Shown here piece after piece: positions 55,404-64,000 of a DNA stretch of 64,000 bases. Under the pieces are notes generated by a model. The model saw only the letters and a program-made list of their open reading frames with translations. It was not told where the DNA came from and made no database searches. The translations under genes were made by a program, and so were the position numbers. Numbering within the stretch: the stretch's first letter is position 1; the number at the start of each line of letters is the position of its first letter. The stretch is from Williamsia muralis NBRC 105860 (lineage in GTDB: Bacteria; Actinomycetota; Actinomycetes; Mycobacteriales; Mycobacteriaceae): NCBI RefSeq assembly GCF_001598915.1, contig NZ_BDAP01000003.1:682001-746000 (forward strand). Direction: 5' to 3'.

Positions 55404-57824
55404 ATGCCCGCATTCTTCGGCCCCGATGGCCCGCGTCGCATCGACATCAGTCGGCTGATGAGCAGGTCCACCCAAGACCTCATCGCCGAGTCCGCCAGGT
55501 TCGCCTCCGGTCGGGGCGACACAGAACTCGACGCTCTACACGTTCTGCGCGTCATGACCGCCACGGAGCCCACAAAAACGCTGATGGAGCGCGCCGGGGC
55601 CGACACGACGGCGGTGGCAGACACCATCGAACAGCGTCTTCCTCAGGGAACGCCGACCAATGGTTTCACCACCACCTCACTGAGCGCTGCACTGAAAACC
55701 GCTGTGTTCGAGGCTCACCAACTCGCCCAGACCTTGGGCTCGACGTACATCGACCCAGAACATCTGTTCCTCGCCCTCGCTGCCGACCATGACAGGGCTG
55801 CGGGTCGTCTGCTCGCCGCTGCCGGCATCACACCCGAACACCTGCAGACCGCACTTCAGGGCGGCTCGGTCGCTGCTGAGTCCACGACAGCCACCCCGAC
55901 GCTGGACAAGTTCGGATTCGATCTGACCGAGAAAGCCCGCGGTGGGGGCGTCGACCCGGTCATCGGCCGTGCCGACGAGATCGAACAGACCATCGAGATC
56001 CTGTCTCGACGTACGAAGAACAACCCGGTACTGGTAGGCGAAGCCGGTGTCGGCAAGACCGCCATCGTCGAAGGTCTCGCCCAACGGATCGTCGACGGCG
56101 ACGTGCCTGATCGTCTCGCAGGCAAGCGCATCGTGCAGCTCGACCTGTCGAGCATGGTCTCGGGGACCCGGTACCGCGGCGACTTCGAAGAGCGGTTGAC
56201 AAAGGTAATCGATGAGATCGCAGCGAACAAGGACGAACTCATCGTCTTCATTGACGAAGTGCACACCATCGCAGGTGCCGGTGCCGGAGCCGAGGGGTCG
56301 ATGGATGCCGGAAACATCCTCAAGCCCAAGCTCGCTCGCGGTGAACTGCACATCGTCGGTGCCACGACGCTCGACGAGTACCGGAAGAACATCGAAAAAG
56401 ATCCCGCGCTCGAGCGTCGATTCCAACCGGTGACGGTGCCCGAACCCAGCGTCGAGGACGCGGTGGCGATCCTCGACGGACTACGCGGGCGGTACGAGGA
56501 ACACCACGGGATCCGATACTCCGATGAGGCGATCCGCGCCGCCGTCGAGCTGTCCGCCCGTTACATCGGGGACAGGTTCCTGCCGGACAAGGCGATCGAT
56601 CTCATCGACCAAGCCGGTGCGCGGATGCAACTGGCTTCACCGACCACTGACCTGGAGGCGATCCAGAAGCAACTGACCCAACTCGAGGCGGCCAAAGAGC
56701 AGGCGGTCGCGGCGGAGGACTACGAAAAGGCCTCCGCATTGCGTGACGAGACCGCCCGGCTCCAGGCACGTCTGTCGGGCGGGCCGTCCGAGGCAGGCGA
56801 AACACCTGAGGTGACCGCTGAACACATCGCCGAAGTGGTCGCCCGTGTCACCGGGATCCCGGCGAGCCAGATGACCGAGCAGGAACGGGAGCGTCTGCGC
56901 CGCCTCGAGGATGAGTTACATCAGCGTGTTGTCGGGCAAGAGGATGCGGTGAAGGCCATCGCGCGTGCGGTTCGCCGGAGCCGTACCGGGATGAGCGATC
57001 CGGATCGGCCCGTGGGCAGTTTCTTGTTCCTCGGACCGACAGGCGTCGGAAAGACCGAATTGGCAAAGGCGCTGGCAGCCTCGCTCTTCGGCGACGAGAA
57101 GAAGATGCTCCGACTCGACATGAGCGAGTTCGGAGAACGTCACACGGTCAGCCGACTGATCGGGGCTCCCCCCGGGTACGTCGGGTACGGCGAGGCGGGG
57201 CAGCTCACCGAACAGGTGCGCCGGAACCCGTATTCGGTGATCCTTCTCGACGAGATCGAGAAGGCGCACCCGGACGTGTTCAACACGCTGCTGCAGGTGC
57301 TCGACGACGGTCGTCTCACCGACGGGCAGGGTCGCACCGTCGACTTCAAGAACACCGTGCTGATCATGACCAGCAACCTGGGATCGGACATCATCTCCAG
57401 CAAGTCCGGTGGACTCGGGTTCAGCTCCGGTGACGCCGAAGCCGCGGAACGGCCGGTGCGTGAGCGGGTGATGGCCCGACTGCGGGAGTCGATGCGACCG
57501 GAGTTCCTCAACCGGATCGACGAAATCGTGGTCTTCCGCAAGCTCGACACCGAGCAGCTGCACAAGATCACCGACCTGCTCCTGGCCGACAGCCGCAAGC
57601 GGTTGGGCGCCAAGGGAATCGACATCGAGTTCTCTGATGCTGCCGTCGACTGGATCGCAGAGCACGGGCACCAGCCCGAGTTCGGCGCACGACCACTGCG
57701 TCGTTCGATCCAGCGTGCAGTCGATGACCGGATTGCAGACCTGCTGTTGGACGAGGTGCTCGTCGACGGTGGCAAGGTCTCCGTGCAGGTCACCGACGAC
57801 CAACTGGACCTGTTGGTCAGCTAG
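55404..57824 (+). CDS. ClpC-like AAA+ unfoldase (heat-shock-type promoter)
   Basis: Two-AAA Clp ATPase, 806 aa. N-terminal repeats ~20-160 ([25 protein letters not shown]); D1 Walker A GEAGVGKT near 212, Walker [12 protein letters not shown]; a UVR-type middle segment ([28 protein letters not shown]); D2 Walker A GPTGVGKT near 544, Walker [11 protein letters not shown]. The ClpP-docking tripeptide LGF at about 670 ([10 protein letters not shown]) and the UVR region indicate a ClpP partner of the ClpC class, not the ClpB disaggregase, although the promoter has a ClpB-type HAIR box. ATG 55404 has AGGAGG at eight-base spacing. Confidence 0.9.
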   Translation: MPAFFGPDGPRRIDISRLMSRSTQDLIAESARFASGRGDTELDALHVLRVMTATEPTKTLMERAGADTTAVADTIEQRLPQGTPTNGFTTTSLSAALKTAVFEAHQLAQTLGSTYIDPEHLFLALAADHDRAAGRLLAAAGITPEHLQTALQGGSVAAESTTATPTLDKFGFDLTEKARGGGVDPVIGRADEIEQTIEILSRRTKNNPVLVGEAGVGKTAIVEGLAQRIVDGDVPDRLAGKRIVQLDLSSMVSGTRYRGDFEERLTKVIDEIAANKDELIVFIDEVHTIAGAGAGAEGSMDAGNILKPKLARGELHIVGATTLDEYRKNIEKDPALERRFQPVTVPEPSVEDAVAILDGLRGRYEEHHGIRYSDEAIRAAVELSARYIGDRFLPDKAIDLIDQAGARMQLASPTTDLEAIQKQLTQLEAAKEQAVAAEDYEKASALRDETARLQARLSGGPSEAGETPEVTAEHIAEVVARVTGIPASQMTEQERERLRRLEDELHQRVVGQEDAVKAIARAVRRSRTGMSDPDRPVGSFLFLGPTGVGKTELAKALAASLFGDEKKMLRLDMSEFGERHTVSRLIGAPPGYVGYGEAGQLTEQVRRNPYSVILLDEIEKAHPDVFNTLLQVLDDGRLTDGQGRTVDFKNTVLIMTSNLGSDIISSKSGGLGFSSGDAEAAERPVRERVMARLRESMRPEFLNRIDEIVVFRKLDTEQLHKITDLLLADSRKRLGAKGIDIEFSDAAVDWIAEHGHQPEFGARPLRRSIQRAVDDRIADLLLDEVLVDGGKVSVQVTDDQLDLLVS

Positions 57825-59040
57825 GTCGCGGCGTCGATGCCTCGTCCGGTACGCCGGGCGGGGCATCACCGCGTTCGGGCCCAGAATGATCGGGTTCGAG
57901 CAGAAGATCGACAACCACCGGCGCGTGGTCACTGGCCTGCACTTCGCCGGCCGACGGCAGCACCTTGCGAGCATCGGCTCGGCCGAAATGCGCCGAGGCA
58001 TAGATCCGGTCGCTGTTCGCGGGTGCACCTGCCGTGGCCTCGAGTAGGCCGACCGACGCAAAGATCTGGTGCTCACGCCGGAACTCCGGCGATCCGTCTC
58101 GCACATTGAAGTCGGCGCCCATGATGGTGGGTCCCGACCAGGTGTGGGCCGTTGCCGCGATCGGGTCGACCTGACGCCGCTGCTCGTCGATACCGTGATG
58201 AGGCGGGCTGAAATGTCCTGAGAGCACGCGGATCTCGCGCCCCGCACGGGTTCGCACCAACGCGTCCGTGGCCACCCGCGGTTGGTACTCGATCACTCCT
58301 CCGAACGGCACCCACGACCGGTGAACTCTTCCACTCACCATTCCCGCGTACGCGTCGGACGCTGCCCGAAAACGGCGGAGAGCGCTGTCCCCCAACGCAT
58401 CCCCGACCCGAAGTCCTCGAGCATCGGTGATGTCGAAACCGTTGAAGGTGAGAATCCCGGTCCCCTCACGACGGCCGTTCACCTTCTCGATCGCCGGAGT
58501 CATCACGGCGCCCGTCGGTGTCAATCGCTGCGCCAGCTGCTTCAACGTGTCCGTGTAATTCGACCGGGTCGCGAAATGGTCCAACTCCTGCAGGAGCACG
58601 ATATCCGGGTGCTCGCGCCGGATGGTCGCGGCGAGGTGGTCCAGACGACCAGGCGTGGCGAAGAATTGACCAGGCCCGCCCATGCCGCCATGCACGTTGT
58701 ATTCCATGACACGTACGTGCTCGGTTGGGCCGGAATCCTGGACGCGCGCACGGGCGTTGGGGGCGTCGCCGACCTCGTGAACTCTGATCTCGCTCACCAG
58801 TAACCCTGTCGCCGCGCCCGCCGAGGTGCCTGCTCCTGCCCCGAGGCCGGTCATCGCGCCCACGAGACACCCGACGGCAGCTCCGGCGAGAACCGATGGC
58901 CCTCGAGAACGAACGTGTCGTCCGGCCATGTCGATCGCGCCGGGTACGTAGGCCGGCGCATCCAGTGGCGGCAGACTGCCACCCGCTGCGAGCGGATGAT
59001 CTCGCAGCACGTAGATCTCTGTGTCGACTACAAGTGTCAC
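57817..59040 (-). CDS. Membrane-anchored endonuclease/exonuclease/phosphatase-family protein
   Basis: A 407-aa EEP-fold hydrolase. A hydrophobic/Gly-rich membrane segment is near residues ~47-75 (SVLAGAAVGCLVGAMTGLGAG). Catalytic blocks: MEYNVHGGMGG, DIVLLQELDH, HFSPPHHGI, GADFNVRDGSPEFR, ASDHAPVVVDLL. Likely a phosphodiesterase or nuclease outside the membrane. GTG 59040 (GGGGGA upstream, 25 bp after the methyltransferase stop) is preferred over ATG 58929, which has no ribosome-binding site. The 3' end overlaps clpC-like by 8 bp (convergent). Confidence 0.82.
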   Translation of the reverse strand: MTLVVDTEIYVLRDHPLAAGGSLPPLDAPAYVPGAIDMAGRHVRSRGPSVLAGAAVGCLVGAMTGLGAGAGTSAGAATGLLVSEIRVHEVGDAPNARARVQDSGPTEHVRVMEYNVHGGMGGPGQFFATPGRLDHLAATIRREHPDIVLLQELDHFATRSNYTDTLKQLAQRLTPTGAVMTPAIEKVNGRREGTGILTFNGFDITDARGLRVGDALGDSALRRFRAASDAYAGMVSGRVHRSWVPFGGVIEYQPRVATDALVRTRAGREIRVLSGHFSPPHHGIDEQRRQVDPIAATAHTWSGPTIMGADFNVRDGSPEFRREHQIFASVGLLEATAGAPANSDRIYASAHFGRADARKVLPSAGEVQASDHAPVVVDLLLEPDHSGPERGDAPPGVPDEASTPRPS

Positions 59041-59065
59041 CGGAATCCCCCGCGGGTCGTGCCGG

Positions 59066-59680
59066 TCAGGCCGCGAGTGAGAACACGGCAACCAGGAAGT
59101 CGGAGTCGTCCGTGAACGGACGCAGGTCCCAGGTGGACAAGAGAACGTCAACCGAGAGTCCGCTGCTGGTTGCGTCATCGAGGAAATCAGCAAACGGGTA
59201 GTCGCGGCCTGCACCGAACCCGACGACGACCCGGCCGTCCGGTGCGACGTGCCGGGCGAAACCGGCGAGGACGTCGCGGCGGGTGGATGGCGCAACAAAG
59301 GTCACCACATTGCCCGCACAAACGATGACATCGAAGTCAGCTGTCACCCCTCGGGCCGGCAGATCAAGGTCGGCGAGGTCCCCGACGAGCCAGGTCGGGC
59401 CCGGATGATCGTGCTCGGCAGCGTCGATGAGGACAGGGTCCACATCGACGCCGACGACCTCATGACCGGCGTCGTGGAGGTGGCCGCCCACCCGGCCCGG
59501 GCCGCAGCCGGCATCGAGAACACGACTACCGCGGGCGAGCATCGCATCGATCAGCCGCGCCTCTCCGACGATGTCCTGGCCGCGGGCCGCCATCGTGCGA
59601 AACCGCTCGACATAACGTGTGGAGTGCGCCGGATCGGCCTCGACGATCTTCTCCCACTGGCTGGGCGTGCGTTCGCTCAT
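59066..59680 (-). CDS. Class I SAM-dependent methyltransferase
   Basis: A 204-aa methyltransferase: motif I RVLDAGCGPGRVGGHLHDAG, HEVVGVDVDPVLI, FDVIVCAGNVVTFV and VVVGFGAGRDYP. ATG 59680 has AGGAG six bases upstream. Resembles small-molecule or mycobacterial Rv-type methyltransferases; target unknown. Same strand as the EEP gene, 25 bp apart. Confidence 0.9.
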   Translation of the reverse strand: MSERTPSQWEKIVEADPAHSTRYVERFRTMAARGQDIVGEARLIDAMLARGSRVLDAGCGPGRVGGHLHDAGHEVVGVDVDPVLIDAAEHDHPGPTWLVGDLADLDLPARGVTADFDVIVCAGNVVTFVAPSTRRDVLAGFARHVAPDGRVVVGFGAGRDYPFADFLDDATSSGLSVDVLLSTWDLRPFTDDSDFLVAVFSLAA

Positions 59681-59769
59681 TCGGGCTCCTGACTCAGATC
59701 GTCCACGCGGTGTTCCGTACCCAACCGTATGTGGCCTGGTGAAGGAGCCGTCGCGCGAGCGGCGGTTTC

Positions 59770-62130
<2,361 letters not shown>

Positions 62131-62137
62131 TAGCAGA

Positions 62138-62143
62138 ACCCTA
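62138..62143 (-). promoter_or_regulatory. -10 element of tex, leaderless
   Basis: TAGGGT on the minus strand, seven bases before GTG 62130. It lies just downstream of the stop codon of the decayed gene at 62152. Confidence 0.5.
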
Positions 62144-62151
62144 CCCAACGA

Positions 62152-62519
62152 TCAGCCGAGTCCGATCTCGATGGTCGGCGTGTCGGGCTGGGGGTGGGAC
62201 GTATGGCCACTGTCGCGTGGCGACACCTCGGTGGCTCACCCAGTCGAGAACATGTCCGTCGAACTCAGTACCGCACAGACCACAGCGGGGAGTCTTGCAG
62301 TCGTCGGGTGGGGGTCGCGGTGAGCAGGTCGAATCGGTGCGGGTCGGAGGTGACGGCTGCGGCGGCCCCCTCGACAGCCGATCTCGTTCCACTCGGGCCC
62401 GAGGTGAACACCAGATACGCATTGCCCGCTCGTGCAGTGTGCACCTCGGCGACCACTTCTCCTGTCTGAACAGGCGCCAGACGACTGCGCAGCAAGCTCA
62501 ACCAGTGAGCGGAGGACAT
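62152..62519 (-). pseudogene. Small conserved-looking gene broken by two frameshifts
   Basis: The reading frame MSSAHWLSLLRSRLAPVQTG... VVAEVHTARAGNAYLVFTSG ... SPLWSVRY continues in a second frame as EFDGHVLDWVSHRGVATRQ and WPYVPP, then in the third as QPDTPTIEIGLG and a TGA at 62152. Removing one T after TAC (~62266) and one C from the C5 run (~62195) restores about 121 codons, an exact multiple. The joined protein looks natural (hydrophobic pattern, continuous sense), so it is either a decayed gene or two sequencing errors. No family recognised. Confidence 0.55.
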
Positions 62520-62883
62520 GGTCGTGTCGACGACCCGAGCATGCACGATCACGGGTTCGCCGCGACCATCACGGTTGCCGGCGTTGTTGCCCACCGGCCA
62601 CCTCCGTGCTCGCCTCAACGACCCGACCCCTCGACGGATCGCTGAGGATGTTCTCTCCACCTCGTCCCTCAGCCCACGTGCCTCAGACAACTTCTCCCCC
62701 TGCCAGTTTGAGAAATCACCTGTCCCTGCGCACCCGCGGTTCGTGCGTTCTTGCGATTCCCTGTCGGCAAGAACGCGGCACCACATGATCGGCACCCACG
62801 CGCATCGGTGCAGTCAACCTGTCCGGGAGAGATGCGCGGCCTGCTGACCGGCACATGCCTCCGCTGACCCGACGCCGTCACAC
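62520..62883. other. Gene-free stretch
   Basis: 364 bp in which no reading frame has convincing codon use, ribosome-binding site or family signature. It may be the remains of upstream sequence of the decayed gene. No promoter, repeat or terminator was identified. Confidence 0.4.
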
Positions 62884-63207
62884 GTGAGCGGACAGGTGAA
62901 GAACTCGCGATCGGAGCCGATCGACCTCGACACATGCACTCCACGACTGACCGTGCGTCAACAACGCTATTCATTCCTTGCGATCGAACTCGGAACCCCA
63001 GAGTTCGAGAAATTGCTCCCGGCTGGGAGCGCAAAAGTGATCTTAAGGGACATTGTTGCAGGGCCGCAACAAATTAACTATCTGTCTTTTGTTCACCGGA
63101 AGAGCGGAGGATACGCAATCGCTGAATGGGGCCCCTACGCCGCTCGCGATCACGAAATCAGCGCACGATCAAACCGCCTGCGGCCGCAGGTAAGCAGAGC
63201 TGAATGA
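62884..63207 (+). CDS. Hypothetical protein in a low-GC patch
   Basis: A possible 107-aa protein from GTG 62884. Segments such as YSFLAIELGTPEFEKLLPAG and RDIVAGPQQINYLSFVH look protein-like. Codons TTA, AGG, ATT, CAA and AAT are used, unlike all surrounding genes, and GC falls visibly between about 62950 and 63170. No ribosome-binding site is clear. It may be a transferred gene or non-coding AT-rich sequence. Confidence 0.3.
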   Translation: MSGQVKNSRSEPIDLDTCTPRLTVRQQRYSFLAIELGTPEFEKLLPAGSAKVILRDIVAGPQQINYLSFVHRKSGGYAIAEWGPYAARDHEISARSNRLRPQVSRAE

Positions 63208-63224
63208 CGGTTGAGGGCAGAGAA

Positions 63225-64000
63225 TCACCAAGGCGAGTGCAGACCGAGGTGGCGGAGGACCGCCGACTGCACCGCACCTGCATCCGGGCCCAACCACGCG
63301 GAAAGGTGGCTGCCCGCGTCGATTGTCATCAATTGACCGTTGGGCAGTGAATCGGTTGCGTAGACGGATTGCTCGAACGGGACATCTGCATCAGTTCGGG
63401 CATGCACCATCAACACTGGTGCGGCGACGGCGTCCAACGGTAGGTCTAGTGTGCGAAATTGCTCGAAGTCGTTGTCGAACCCTGCTTTCCGGTTCCCGGT
63501 CACCATGCTGAACAGTTCCGTCGCAAATTGCCGCTGCCCGGGGTCCGACATGATCTGCGCAGTCAGCTGTTTCGCTTGCGCGCGAGTCATGTCACCTTCG
63601 CCGGCAACCAGCGTCGAGATCGCGGTGGCGGCAGCCTTGTCGACGAGAGCGTTCGCGAACCACGTACCGAGCCGGGTGAAAAGCATTCTCTCCTCGCCCA
63701 TCTCGAGCCGGCCACGTAACGTTCGAGCAGGATTGAACGTCGTACTGACGCCGGCGATGACCGCGACGGCTGCCACACGGCCAGGATGGGCGGCCGCCAG
63801 CTCATAGCTGACCGGCCCGCCGCCCGACCAGCACATGACACCGAATCGGTCGATACCCAATGTCGACATGAGCTCGGCCACCTGGTCCGCTTGCGCTGAC
63901 GGAGTCCGATTGCGTTCTGCCAGTGGAGTGTTCAGATACCCGGGCCGCGAGATAGCGATGATTCGATGATGAACTGCCAGGAACCTGCTCATGAGGACAC
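63225..64000 (-). CDS. Alpha/beta-hydrolase, N-terminus cut by the window
   Basis: At least 258 aa, frame open to the window edge. Nucleophile Ser in FGVMCWSGGGPVSYELAAAHP, acid in VLMVHARTDADVPFEQS, His in TIDAGSHLSAWLG. The typical HGGPG-type N-terminal strand (oxyanion hole) should lie beyond 64000, so the ATG at 63992 is probably internal. An active hydrolase of unknown substrate, unlike the one at 42245. Confidence 0.85.
   Translation of the reverse strand, partial: VLMSRFLAVHHRIIAISRPGYLNTPLAERNRTPSAQADQVAELMSTLGIDRFGVMCWSGGGPVSYELAAAHPGRVAAVAVIAGVSTTFNPARTLRGRLEMGEERMLFTRLGTWFANALVDKAAATAISTLVAGEGDMTRAQAKQLTAQIMSDPGQRQFATELFSMVTGNRKAGFDNDFEQFRTLDLPLDAVAAPVLMVHARTDADVPFEQSVYATDSLPNGQLMTIDAGSHLSAWLGPDAGAVQSAVLRHLGLHSPW

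Overview
The window looks like a chromosomal segment of a high-GC mycolic-acid actinobacterium (order Mycobacteriales), most likely Gordonia, Williamsia or a close relative. Its first 27 kb keep the gene order of the Mycobacterium tuberculosis Rv1821-Rv1850 block, as far as I can judge from remembered sequences: ureABC, PaaI-type thioesterase, blaI and M56 peptidase, gnd, guaB1, two CNNM/CBS proteins, glcB, an Rv1836c-like protein, gcvP, resR (Rv1830), the Rv1829 and Rv1828 orthologues, garA, gcvH, pgsA2 and secA2. GTG and TTG starts are common, codon use is GC-rich, and many genes appear to lack a 5' leader, all of which fits this order. No database search was possible.

Layout. 1-4.3 kb (minus): urease subunits, a DUF6986 CitE/malate-synthase-fold protein and a hotdog thioesterase. 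4.4-12.5 kb (plus): BlaI repressor with its M56 protease, 6-phosphogluconate dehydrogenase, the GMP reductase GuaB1, two CNNM/CBS membrane proteins and a conserved unknown. 12.5-16.8 kb: malate synthase G, an LppU-like lipoprotein and a membrane-anchored solute-binding-like protein without the usual VWA half. 16.8-27.2 kb (minus): gcvP behind a tandem glycine riboswitch, then resR, a DUF151 protein, a second MerR regulator, garA, gcvH, pgsA2, a DinB-like protein and secA2. This block joins glycine cleavage, glyoxylate use (GlcB) and GarA control of 2-oxoglutarate/glutamate metabolism.

27.3-49.9 kb is an accessory mosaic of short units: two unrecognised membrane proteins, a luciferase-like oxidoreductase, a LysE exporter, PPK2, an AraC/VOC pair, a methyltransferase/acyl-CoA ligase pair, Nudix and GNAT proteins, a type III glutamine synthetase, LysR/BluB, TetR with an alpha/beta hydrolase that lacks catalytic residues, a Bcr-type efflux pump preceded by a nine-codon leaderless upstream ORF, AzoR, LigB, an ABM-truncated haemoglobin fusion, a HAD phosphatase and a type-B carboxylesterase.

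50-64 kb holds an Lsr2 paralogue divergent from a 71-aa protein, two oppositely oriented ArsR-SRPBCC modules around a frameshifted luciferase-like gene and a DHFR-like reductase, a cupin, a ClpC-like unfoldase with an HspR-type HAIR box, an EEP hydrolase, a methyltransferase, Tex, a decayed small gene, a low-GC patch and a truncated alpha/beta hydrolase. I saw no tRNA, rRNA, CRISPR array, transposase or intact phage gene.

The points most worth following up are the RNA-selected hairpin between gnd and guaB1, the leaderless upstream ORF before the efflux gene, the HAIR-controlled ClpC paralogue, the pseudo-hydrolase, the DUF6986 insertion into the urease locus and the recurrent -10/leaderless start architecture.
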